Below are positions 23,419-31,225 of a stretch of DNA of 64,000 nt, piece by piece. Location: assembly GCA_017255395.1 (NCBI GenBank), contig JAFKDC010000005.1, forward strand, positions 62,001-126,000. The letters run 5' to 3'. The translations under genes and the position numbers were made by a program. A model generated the notes under the pieces. That model was not told the origin of the DNA, ran no database searches, and saw nothing but the letters and a program-made list of their open reading frames with translations. Source of the stretch: Enemella evansiae (GTDB lineage: Bacteria > Pseudomonadota > Alphaproteobacteria > Rhodobacterales > Rhodobacteraceae). The first letter of the stretch is position 1, and every line of letters begins with the position of its first letter.

Positions 23419-24087
23419 ATGATCCGAGCTCGCAAACCTATCCTGATCTCCGCCGGCCTGGCGCTGGCCCTGGCCGGCTGTACCGATGGCAGCGGCATGT
23501 TCCAGAACGACCCGAACCAGAAGGCCAAGCAGGGCGCCCTGCTGGGGGCCGCCGCCGGTGCCCTCGCGGGCCGCGCCGCGGGTGGCAGCGATGTCGGCGA
23601 ACGCAACCGCGCCACTGTCGCGGGCGCCCTCGTCGGTGCAGCCGCCGGTGCCGCCATCGGCAACCAGCTGGACAAGCAGGCCGCCGAGCTGCGCCAGCAG
23701 CTGGGGTCCGAGGTCGACATTCGCAACACCGGCGACCGCCTGATCGTCACCATGCCGCAGGACATCCTCTTCGCCACCGACAGCGCAACCCTGCGCCCGA
23801 CGCTGGTCTCCGACCTGCGCGACGTCGGCCAGAGCCTGCTGGCCTACCCGAACACCACCGCTCAGGTCATCGGCCACACCGACTCTGACGGCGAAGCATC
23901 CTACAACCTGAACCTGTCGCAGCGCCGCGCCCAGTCGGTCGCCAACGTGCTGGTCTCCGAGGGTGTGCCGTCCTCGCGCCTCAGCGTCATCGGCCGTGGT
24001 GAGGACCAGCCCATCGCGTCGAACCTGACCTCTGCCGGCAAGGCGCAGAACCGCCGGGTCGAAATCGTGATCCTGCCGAACGCCTGA
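23419..24087 (+). CDS. OmpA family lipoprotein (YiaD-like)
   Basis: A 222-residue outer-membrane lipoprotein: signal peptide with lipobox LALAGC (Cys about 21), then a glycine-zipper segment (GALLGAAAGALAGRAAGG and GALVGAAAGAAIGNQ, about residues 40-88). The C-terminal OmpA peptidoglycan-binding domain (about 110-222) has ILFATDSATLRP, VIGHTDSDG, NLNLSQRRAQSV and NRRVEIVI. The ATG at 23419 begins the leader; the longer frame upstream is spurious. A strong terminator follows. Confidence 0.93.
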   Translation: MIRARKPILISAGLALALAGCTDGSGMFQNDPNQKAKQGALLGAAAGALAGRAAGGSDVGERNRATVAGALVGAAAGAAIGNQLDKQAAELRQQLGSEVDIRNTGDRLIVTMPQDILFATDSATLRPTLVSDLRDVGQSLLAYPNTTAQVIGHTDSDGEASYNLNLSQRRAQSVANVLVSEGVPSSRLSVIGRGEDQPIASNLTSAGKAQNRRVEIVILPNA

Positions 24088-24113
24088 TCCAGGCTTCGCT
24101 TCGGACAAACAGA

Positions 24114-24142
24114 AACGCCGCGGCCCTTGCCGCGGCGTTTTT
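24114..24142 (+). terminator. Rho-independent terminator of ompA-like gene
   Basis: AACGCCGCGG (24114-24123), loop CCCTTG, CCGCGGCGTT (24130-24139), with a run of five T overlapping the end of the stem. Confidence 0.9.
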
Positions 24143-24225
24143 CTTTGCAGGAAGTGGCGCGCACTGGCCGTGGCGTCCCGCCTGCCCCTGCCCGGACCTC
24201 CGGCGGTGATCCGCGGGTCAGCCGG

Positions 24226-24918
24226 TCAGCAGCCGGTGCCGCGCAGCACCACCTGCACCGTCCGAAGCATCACCCCGATATCGGTGCGCAGCGACAGCTC
24301 CCCCAGGTAGGCCGTGTCATAGCGCGCGCGCTCGGAGAAAGAGCTCTCGTGCCGCACCGAGATCTGCCAGAAGCCGGTCAGACCGGGGCGCAGCGCGTAA
24401 TAGGCCGTGCCGGGATAGATGTCGGTCTGGCTAGGCAGCATCGGGCGCGGACCGACGAGGCTCATGTCACCGGTCAGGACGTTCCAAAGCTGCGGCAGCT
24501 CGTCCAGCGATGTCTTGCGAAGGATACCGCCGATCCATGTGATCCGGGGATCGTTGCGCAGCTTCTGCGCATGCGCCCACTCGGCTCGGGCCGCCGGGTC
24601 GTCTTGCAGGTGCTTTGCCAGCAGGGCGTCGGCATCGGCCACCATCGAGCGCAGCTTGAGCATACGGAATGTCCGACCGCCCCGGCCGACGCGAAGCTGC
24701 GTGTAGAACGGCGACTTGCCGTCCAGCGCGACCAGCAGGGCGCAGAACAGCACCACTGTCAGGGCGGGCACGGCCGACAGGACCACCAGAACGATGTCGA
24801 GGACGCGTTTCAGGCCATTGCGGTAAAACTGGCTGTACGACGAAGCGGACAGGTTATTGCGGACACGGACGTCCATCTTGGCTGCCGTGGGCATCGGCTG
24901 GCGCATGTATACAGTCAA
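24226..24918 (-). CDS. Exopolysaccharide sugar transferase (ExoY/WcaJ type)
   Basis: A 230-residue bacterial sugar transferase that would load the first sugar phosphate onto undecaprenyl phosphate at the inner membrane. One membrane segment lies near residues 42-68, followed by the catalytic domain with FRMLKLRSM, TSLDELPQLWNVL and GDMSLVGPRPM. The TTG at 24918 is chosen because GGGAGG lies 5 bases before it; the ATG at 24906 would be 17 bases from that site. It stands alone behind a long AT-richer spacer and is 5 kb from the glycan locus it may serve. Confidence 0.88.
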   Translation of the reverse strand: MTVYMRQPMPTAAKMDVRVRNNLSASSYSQFYRNGLKRVLDIVLVVLSAVPALTVVLFCALLVALDGKSPFYTQLRVGRGGRTFRMLKLRSMVADADALLAKHLQDDPAARAEWAHAQKLRNDPRITWIGGILRKTSLDELPQLWNVLTGDMSLVGPRPMLPSQTDIYPGTAYYALRPGLTGFWQISVRHESSFSERARYDTAYLGELSLRTDIGVMLRTVQVVLRGTGC

Positions 24919-25810
24919 ATTGACCTCCCTCGAGCCAATCACAAAACAAGAGCAACCAGAGCAACGAACAGCTTTCCCGGACACGACACGCCGCACGGGC
25001 GCATCCTGCGGCCCAGCGACCGCAGCCTGTCGGGAAGTCGCCAGCTGACGCTATGCGCACGGCACACTCCCAATTCACCTATTGCACCAACCCCCTAGCG
25101 CAGCAGTCCAGCGAATTGAGACCAAATTCTGTCAATTCCACTGTACGTGGCTGTTATGAATGGACCTTTGCCTTCCGTCAACAGAGCCCACGTAATACAC
25201 TTTTGAGTTGAATCGGGGTCTCGGGCATCTGGAATAAAGCGAGGTTTTTCGCTCTCTTTCAGGACTCTGAAAGACGCCTAAAATCGCGATTGAACCCCCC
25301 GGCGCCATTGTCGGACGGGGCGCCCCGGGGCAGATACGCAGGAAACAATTCGACCGCCGCCACCGCAAACCGCCGAAGACCGTGGCTACAATTCCAGATT
25401 TTTTGACGGTTTGGTCAAATTCTCCCACAATTCCCGCGGTCCCGCCCTGTATTCTTGCGGAGATCGCCCCCTCTCGCAGGAAACAATGCTCTGACCCTCT
25501 ATCGGCGAAGGCCAGGTCTGGAGCGCGCAGCCCCACCCGATGCAAGAATGCCGCAAAGCCACGGGGCAAAAACATCTTTGAGGTGAGTAACTTTCCTCAC
25601 GAAATATTACAAATCCGGCTTTTGGCGTGATCGCAAGGCCCAAACCTTGCCAGAGCAGCGCCATAAATCCGCCCGATTCCGATTCGCGAAGGGGCCGTTT
25701 TGCCACCGGATCGCCCCATTTTGCCCCCGCACCGGGGCGGGCCAGAGTTGAAAGACCCGCGCCCCGGCGATATGTCCAGCATCAACGCCGTGAACTTCCG
25801 AAGGTCAGCC
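24919..25810. other. Long AT-richer intergenic region, no gene recognised
   Basis: About 890 bases between two divergent genes, clearly less GC-rich than the surroundings. Open frames here (for example 25132-25575 on the minus strand) have no family resemblance and poor coding character. It holds five CAATTC and one inverted GAATTG between 25071 and 25433, plus TGAGG...CCTCA at 25580-25598. It most likely carries regulatory sites for the exopolysaccharide gene. Confidence 0.6.
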
Positions 25811-26425
25811 GTGACGAACTTCCTGCACCGGGGCGACCTGCCCGACGACCTCGACCTTGGGCCGGTTGTCGCGATTGATTGCGAGACCATGGGGCTGCAC
25901 CCTCATCGCGACCGGCTGTGCGTCGTGCAGCTGTCCGCCGGGGACGGGCATGCCCATCTTGTACAGGTCGCGAAGGACCAGACCGACGCCCCGAACCTGT
26001 CCCGCCTGCTGGAAGACCCGGAGGTTCTGAAGCTGTTCCACTATGGCCGCTTCGACATTGCCGCGATGTACAATACCTTCGGCGCCCTTGCCGCGCCGGT
26101 CTGGTGCACCAAGATCGCCAGCCGTCTGGTACGGACCTATACCGACCGGCACGGGCTGAAGGCGCTGACACAGGAACTGCTGGGCGTCGATATCTCGAAA
26201 CAGCAGCAGTCCAGCGACTGGGGCGCCGAGACCCTGACCGATGCGCAGATGGCCTATGCCGCCTCGGATGTGCTGTACCTGCATCGCCTGCGCGACGCCC
26301 TGACCGCCATGCTGGACCGCGAAGAGCGCCGCGACCTGGCCGAGGCCTGCTTCGACTTCCTTCCGGCGCGCGCGGTGCTGGACCTCGAAGGCTGGCCGGA
26401 CACGGATATCTTCGCCCATGCCTGA
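25811..26425 (+). CDS. rnd: Ribonuclease D
   Basis: A 204-residue DEDD-family 3'-5' exoribonuclease. ExoI is AIDCETMGL with the first Asp/Glu pair, ExoII is LFHYGRFDIAAM, and ExoIII is AASDVLYLHRL. It is the short alphaproteobacterial form lacking the HRDC domains of E. coli RNase D. I chose the GTG at 25811 because it has GAAGG six bases upstream and gives the family N-terminus (MTNFLHRGDLPDD); the in-frame ATG at 25772 adds a poorly conserved stretch. lptC starts 13 bases after its stop. Confidence 0.92.
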   Translation: MTNFLHRGDLPDDLDLGPVVAIDCETMGLHPHRDRLCVVQLSAGDGHAHLVQVAKDQTDAPNLSRLLEDPEVLKLFHYGRFDIAAMYNTFGALAAPVWCTKIASRLVRTYTDRHGLKALTQELLGVDISKQQQSSDWGAETLTDAQMAYAASDVLYLHRLRDALTAMLDREERRDLAEACFDFLPARAVLDLEGWPDTDIFAHA

Positions 26426-26438
26426 GGTGCGTTGATCC

Positions 26439-27056
26439 ATGGCCCGGGCCCTGGGCCTTTATTCGCGGGTGATCGCCTGGGCGAAGATCGTTCTGCCGCT
26501 GGTCGCGCTGGCGCTTCTGTCGACGATCTTCCTGCTGTCGGATCGCCGCGAACCGATGGAGACAGTGCCCTTCGTCGAGGCCCTGCAAGACGGCGAGACG
26601 ACGCGCGAGGGGGTGTCCTCGCCCTATTATTCCGGCAAGACGCAGCGCGGCGACTTTCTGACCATGACCGCCACCCGCGTCCGCCCGCAAACCGACGGGC
26701 GCGTCGTGGCCGACGATCTTGCCGCCGCCGTGCGCCTGACCGACGGCAGCGAGATCCTTCTCGATGCGCTCAGCGCAACCCTGACCGACAGCACAGAGAC
26801 GGCCCTTCTGGAAGGCGGCGTGCGGATACGCAGCTCTGCCGGTTATACGCTGGCCACCGATGCCATGACGACGGTTCTGGACCGGATAGAGGCGGAAACG
26901 CTTGGCCCGGTCAGCGGCGCGGGCCCGCTTGGCACGCTAGAGGCGGGACGGATGCGGATAGAGGCTTCTGGCACGGACGGCGATGTGCAATTGCTGTTCA
27001 CCGAAGGCGTAAAGCTGGTATATCAGCCGCCAAAAGAAGGAAGTTCTGCCGAATGA
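26439..27056 (+). CDS. lptC: LPS export protein LptC
   Basis: A 205-residue inner-membrane-anchored periplasmic protein that passes LPS from LptBFG to LptA. One N-terminal membrane anchor (about residues 12-34, WAKIVLPLVALALLSTIFLL) is followed by a beta-jellyroll domain. Sequence similarity in this family is low, so identification rests on the anchor, the size and the position before lptA and lptB. The stop overlaps the lptA start (ATGA at 27053-27056). Confidence 0.87.
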   Translation: MARALGLYSRVIAWAKIVLPLVALALLSTIFLLSDRREPMETVPFVEALQDGETTREGVSSPYYSGKTQRGDFLTMTATRVRPQTDGRVVADDLAAAVRLTDGSEILLDALSATLTDSTETALLEGGVRIRSSAGYTLATDAMTTVLDRIEAETLGPVSGAGPLGTLEAGRMRIEASGTDGDVQLLFTEGVKLVYQPPKEGSSAE

Positions 27057-27559
27057 TGCGCCTTGTCCTTGCTGCCGCCCTTGCCGCGCTTCCGCTGTCT
27101 GCCATGGCCCAGCAGGGCGCACAGGTGCAGTTCGGCGGGATGCAGCAGGACACCCGCGCCCCGGTCGAGGTCACCGCAGAGCAGTTGCAGGTGAACCAGT
27201 CCGACGGCACCGCGCTTTATACCGGCAACGTGATCATCGCGCAGGGCGACATGCGTCTGTCGGCCCCGCGCGTTCTGGTCGTCTACGCCGAGACCGCGGG
27301 CCGGATCGAACGGCTGGAGGCCACCGGCGGCGTCGTCATGGTCAGCGGCTCCGAGGCGGCAGAGGCCGAGCGCGCCGATTACAACATCGAGGCGGGGCAG
27401 GTCGTCATGTCCGGCAACGTGCTGCTGACGCAGGGGCCGAACGCGCTGACGTCGGAACGGATGACCGTCAACCTCGAAGACGGCACCGCGCAGATGTCGG
27501 GCCGCGTGAAGACGGTGCTTCAGCAGCAGGACGATGCGCAGACGGGCGGAGGGCAGTAG
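27053..27559 (+). CDS. lptA: LPS transport periplasmic protein LptA
   Basis: A 168-residue OstA/LptA-family protein with a signal peptide (MMRLVLAAALAALPLSAMAQ). The repeated strand motifs are typical: VTAEQLQVNQSDGTALYTGNV, GDMRLSAPRVLVVY and ALTSERMTVNLEDGTAQMSGRV. It forms the periplasmic bridge for LPS. It starts within the lptC stop, and the next gene begins immediately after its own stop, so lptC-lptA-lptB is one translation-coupled unit. Confidence 0.92.
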   Translation: MMRLVLAAALAALPLSAMAQQGAQVQFGGMQQDTRAPVEVTAEQLQVNQSDGTALYTGNVIIAQGDMRLSAPRVLVVYAETAGRIERLEATGGVVMVSGSEAAEAERADYNIEAGQVVMSGNVLLTQGPNALTSERMTVNLEDGTAQMSGRVKTVLQQQDDAQTGGGQ

Positions 27560-28318
27560 TTGGCCAGGCCCAAGTTGACGGTGACCGAGGGCGACAGCGG
27601 CCTTCGCGTGTCCCACCTGCGCAAGAGCTACCGCAAGCGCGTCGTGATCCGCGACGTGACCATGCGACTGGATCGCGGCGAAGTGGTGGCGTTGCTCGGG
27701 CCCAACGGCTCGGGCAAGACGACCTCTTTCTACGCCATTGCCGGGCTGGTGAACCCCGACGCCGGGCAGGTCCTGATCGACGGGCGCGACGCGACTTACC
27801 TGCCGATGTACCGCCGCGCGCGGCTGGGCATCGGCTACCTGCCGCAGGAAATGTCGATCTTCCGCGGCCTTTCCGTAGAGGACAATATCGGCGCCGTTCT
27901 GGACATATCCGTCCGCGACAACCAGCAGAAGCGCGAGCGGCTGGAGGAACTGCTGGGCGAGTTCTCTATCGAGCACCTGCGCCGCGCCCCGGCGCTGGCC
28001 CTGTCGGGCGGCGAGCGGCGCCGGGTCGAGATCGCCCGCTGCCTTGCCGCCGACCCCAAATACCTGCTGCTGGACGAACCCTTCGCCGGGGTCGACCCGA
28101 TCAGCGTCGGCGATATCCGCCATCTGGTCGCCGATCTCAAAACGCGCGGAATCGGCGTGCTGATCACCGATCATAACGTCCGCGAAACGCTGGAGATCGT
28201 CGACCGCGCCTATATCCTGCACGACGGCACCGTGCTGATGTCCGGCACCCCCGAAGAAGTGGTCCAGAACGAGAACGTCCGCCGCGTCTACCTTGGCGAC
28301 AATTTTCGCTTCGGTTGA
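27560..28318 (+). CDS. lptB: LPS export ABC transporter ATPase LptB
   Basis: A 252-residue ABC ATPase that powers LPS extraction. Walker A is GPNGSGKT (residues 47-54), the signature is LSGGERRR (from about 148), Walker B is YLLLDEP with Glu173, and the H-loop is [11 protein letters not shown]. The start is the TTG directly after the lptA stop (TAG TTG). In many proteobacteria rpoN follows here; instead there are 258 bases without a gene and then hpf. Confidence 0.96.
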   Translation: MARPKLTVTEGDSGLRVSHLRKSYRKRVVIRDVTMRLDRGEVVALLGPNGSGKTTSFYAIAGLVNPDAGQVLIDGRDATYLPMYRRARLGIGYLPQEMSIFRGLSVEDNIGAVLDISVRDNQQKRERLEELLGEFSIEHLRRAPALALSGGERRRVEIARCLAADPKYLLLDEPFAGVDPISVGDIRHLVADLKTRGIGVLITDHNVRETLEIVDRAYILHDGTVLMSGTPEEVVQNENVRRVYLGDNFRFG

Positions 28319-28576
28319 GTCAGATCAACGACGGTCCGTTCCCGCTTAGGTGACAGTCGCATGACGGTTTCGATTGACAGCGGGGGGACTTTCCAACTCA
28401 AATGAGGTTATGGTGCATCCAGACGCTGACAGGCTGAACGGCATGACCCTCGATCCCGAGGCCGGATCACCCCAATCCGCGTCCATGCACCTTCCCTAGA
28501 GTCCGATATGAAACGATCCCACTGGGGGATTCCCCCGGACCATTCCGCTATCGGACCATGACGTAAAGGAAACACA

Positions 28577-29140
28577 ATGCGGTATCAGATCACCGGAAAG
28601 CAGATCGACGTCGGAGAAGCCCTGCAAACCCACGTCACAAACGAGCTGGGCTCGATGCTGGAGAAATACTCCCAGCGTCCCACCGATGCGAACGTGATCT
28701 TTTCAAAGGCCGGGCACGAATATGTCTGCGAAGTCATCGTGCACCTGTCGAGCGGCCTGAACGCCGCGGCCAAGGGCCATGCCTCCGAAATCTACGCCGC
28801 CTTCGAATCCTGCACCGAGAAGATGGACAAGCAGCTGCGCCGCTACAAGCGCCGCCTGAAGGACCATCACAAGGACAGGACCGGTCCTGTTGAACATTTC
28901 GGCGCGTCCTCGTATATCCTCGCCGGAGAGTTGGATTCGGCCGAAACCGAGCCGGACTCGCTGCAACCGATGATTGTGGCAGAGATGGAGACGAAGATTC
29001 CCTCGCTGTCAGTCGGCGAAGCAGTGATGCAGATGGAACTTGCAGGCGCGCCCGTCCTGGTGTTCCGGAACGAGAAGAAGGAAAGCGTGAACGTCGTGTA
29101 TCGTCGCGACGATGGCAATATCGGCTGGATCGACCCGTAA
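28577..29140 (+). CDS. hpf: Ribosome hibernation-promoting factor, long form
   Basis: A 187-residue long-type HPF that dimerises 70S ribosomes in stationary phase. The N-terminal S30AE domain (1-100, MRYQITGKQIDVGEALQTHV...DKQLRRYKRRLKDHH) binds in the decoding centre. A linker leads to the C-terminal dimerisation domain (about 130-187, SVGEAVMQMELAGAPVLVFRN...VVYRRDDGNIGWIDP). GTAAAGGAAAC precedes the ATG. The 258-base upstream spacer suggests its own promoter, possibly from TTGACA at 28374. ptsN follows 54 bases later. Confidence 0.95.
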   Translation: MRYQITGKQIDVGEALQTHVTNELGSMLEKYSQRPTDANVIFSKAGHEYVCEVIVHLSSGLNAAAKGHASEIYAAFESCTEKMDKQLRRYKRRLKDHHKDRTGPVEHFGASSYILAGELDSAETEPDSLQPMIVAEMETKIPSLSVGEAVMQMELAGAPVLVFRNEKKESVNVVYRRDDGNIGWIDP

Positions 29141-29194
29141 TACCGGGGGCGGTCTCACGCTACGGGCAAGTCTCAACAGCATGACAGGCACGGC

Positions 29195-29659
29195 ATGAAG
29201 TTTACCAACCTTCTGAAGAGCGACGCCATCAAGGTTGTCCAATCAACCTCGAGCAAGAAACGCCTGCTCCACGATGTCGCCGAACTTGCAGAAAGTGCCT
29301 ACGGGCTCGACAGCCAGACCACGATAGAGGCCCTGCTCGAGCGTGAATCGCTTGGGCCGACCGGGGTGGGGCACGGCGTTGCCCTGCCCCACGCCCGCCT
29401 GCAAGGGCTGGAAAAGGTCGCCGGGGTGTTCATCCTCCTGGACCGCCCCGTCGATTTCACCTCTGTCGACCGCCAGCCGGTCGATCTGGTCTTCGGGCTG
29501 TTCGCGCCCGAGGATGCGGGTGTCGAGCACCTGAAGGCGCTGGCACTGGTCTCGCGCTCGCTGCGCGATCCGGCGCTTTGCGCCAAGCTGCGGGCGAACC
29601 CGGACCCGGCGACGCTTTACACCATCCTGACAGAAGCCGAGGCCATGAAGGCCGCCTAA
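29195..29659 (+). CDS. ptsN: PTS IIA-like nitrogen regulatory protein PtsN
   Basis: A 154-residue EIIA-Ntr protein; it receives phosphate from NPr and regulates potassium, nitrogen and envelope functions. The phosphorylated His66 lies in GVGHGVALPHARL, followed by VFILLDRPVDFTSVDRQPVDLVFGLFAPE, which is typical of the family. It lies in the conserved lptB-hpf-ptsN order, convergent with the sulfotransferase gene. Confidence 0.95.
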   Translation: MKFTNLLKSDAIKVVQSTSSKKRLLHDVAELAESAYGLDSQTTIEALLERESLGPTGVGHGVALPHARLQGLEKVAGVFILLDRPVDFTSVDRQPVDLVFGLFAPEDAGVEHLKALALVSRSLRDPALCAKLRANPDPATLYTILTEAEAMKAA

Positions 29660-29799
29660 GGCACGACCTCCGGCGCCTGCCCCGCGGCATCTTCCAAATC
29701 TCACCACAGGACGCGCCGGCCGGCGGGTGGGCGCCTTTGCGCGCCAGCGCAAACAGTGCCGCCCGCCGCGCCCTGGCCCAGTCGTCTCAGCCAGTTGCC

Positions 29800-31221
29800 T
29801 CAGGACCAGTCGTCGAAGCCGAACATGTCGTAGTCGCGCTGGTAGGCTTCGCGCGCCAGCGCCTCGATCCGGTCGTCGTAGATCTGCGCCAGCGCAAAGG
29901 GCGCGCGGGTGGCAACCGGCTGCGGATCGGGCGGCGCCTCGTGGCCCGCCTGCATCGCCAACGCCGGCAGGTACATGGCCATCTCGTCCTCGCGAACGAC
30001 CACGTCCGGCAGCGTGTGGTCGGCCATGCCCTGAATACATTGCGCCTGCGACGCCCAGTGCCCGTCCACCCGCACCGCCGTCTGCCCGGACAGGTTCGCC
30101 TTCACGAAGGTCAGCCAGGCGGTAAAGGCCTCGCGGTGGGCATCGACATCATAGTCCGGCCCCGGCTCGCCCTCGGGGATCGGCAGGACATGGGCGCGGC
30201 GCAGGGTCTTGCGGATGCCCTTGAAGCTGCCCTTTTCGGTGGTCAGGATCTTCGCGCAAAACGCCTCGTGCGCGCGGGCCAGCGGGTGCCGGATCACGGT
30301 AAAGCTGCGGTGGCCGGGCCGTTCGCGCTTCCAGGTCCGCAGCGTGCCCTGCGTGAAATCGGACGGCAGGTCCTTCTCCGCCACGCCGTCCAGCCCCGCC
30401 AGCCAGCCCAGCACCGCAGTCTCCGGCCCGGATCGCACGGGCATGTACAATAGCGGCGTCTTCGCCCCGGCAAAATAGGTCGGCACCGCCGGGCCGCGCC
30501 GCGGCTCGAAATTCGGCGTGCGGCTCAGGTTGAAGCGGTCGAGCCGCGCCAGAGAGGCCGCCATGGCCTCGAAGTTCTCGACCTTCTCGGCCACCGGCTG
30601 TGGGTTCTGCCGCTTCAGCGCGGTGTTCAGGCTGTCCAGCCGCGCCGGGCACCCCAGCCAGGCCGCCAGCCCGTTCATCACCGCCACGTCCTGCAGATCC
30701 TCGTAAGCCACATAGAAGGCCGTCTGCCCCGTCCGTTGCAGCGTGTTCATGATCTGCACCTGAAAGGCCTGAAGCGCGTCCAGATGCGCCTCGAACTCGG
30801 GCCCGTCGAAGACCGCCCGCCCCGCCTTGCGCTTCTTGACGTTGGTCAGCTTCCACTGCCCCGTCGCCTGCGCGATCTTCCACGAGATGTAGCTGTCCAC
30901 CGGGTTGCGCGTCAGCACCACCTTGCCGACCTTCGGATCGGTCAGCAGCGCGTCCAGAACGCGGGGGTCGTGGTCGTGGAAATAGCGAAAGCCCGCCATG
31001 TCAGGCGCCGCCCGCACCGCGTCCAGCAGGCGATGCGGTTTGGCATCCCGCTCTTCCTGCGAGATGCCCAGAACGTCCTCGGCATTGGGATAGCCGATGA
31101 AATGCGGGTTGAAGACCTCGCCGAGGCAGGAAATCCCGTCGAAGGCATTCAGGTTGGCTTCGAGAAAATTCGAGCCGGTGCGCATTTCGGCGAACACCAC
31201 GAAGCAATCGAAACGGGTCAT
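29800..31221 (-). CDS. NodH-like sulfotransferase, two sulfotransferase-type halves
   Basis: A 473-residue protein. The first half is a PAPS-dependent sulfotransferase: 5'-phosphosulfate loop EMRTGSNFL (12-20) and 3'-phosphate loop VVLTRNPVDSYIS (101-113). The second half repeats the pattern in weaker form: TPLLYMPVRSGPETAVLGWL (about 255-274) and FTVIRHPLARAHEAFC (307-322), like Sulfotransfer_2 proteins. It would sulfate a glycan or lipid head group. The start ATG at 31221 lies 4 bases after the DUF5928 gene, so it is the last gene of the leftward glycan operon. Relatives are annotated as nodulation protein NodH. Confidence 0.82.
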   Translation of the reverse strand: MTRFDCFVVFAEMRTGSNFLEANLNAFDGISCLGEVFNPHFIGYPNAEDVLGISQEERDAKPHRLLDAVRAAPDMAGFRYFHDHDPRVLDALLTDPKVGKVVLTRNPVDSYISWKIAQATGQWKLTNVKKRKAGRAVFDGPEFEAHLDALQAFQVQIMNTLQRTGQTAFYVAYEDLQDVAVMNGLAAWLGCPARLDSLNTALKRQNPQPVAEKVENFEAMAASLARLDRFNLSRTPNFEPRRGPAVPTYFAGAKTPLLYMPVRSGPETAVLGWLAGLDGVAEKDLPSDFTQGTLRTWKRERPGHRSFTVIRHPLARAHEAFCAKILTTEKGSFKGIRKTLRRAHVLPIPEGEPGPDYDVDAHREAFTAWLTFVKANLSGQTAVRVDGHWASQAQCIQGMADHTLPDVVVREDEMAMYLPALAMQAGHEAPPDPQPVATRAPFALAQIYDDRIEALAREAYQRDYDMFGFDDWS

Positions 31222-31225
31222 GGGG

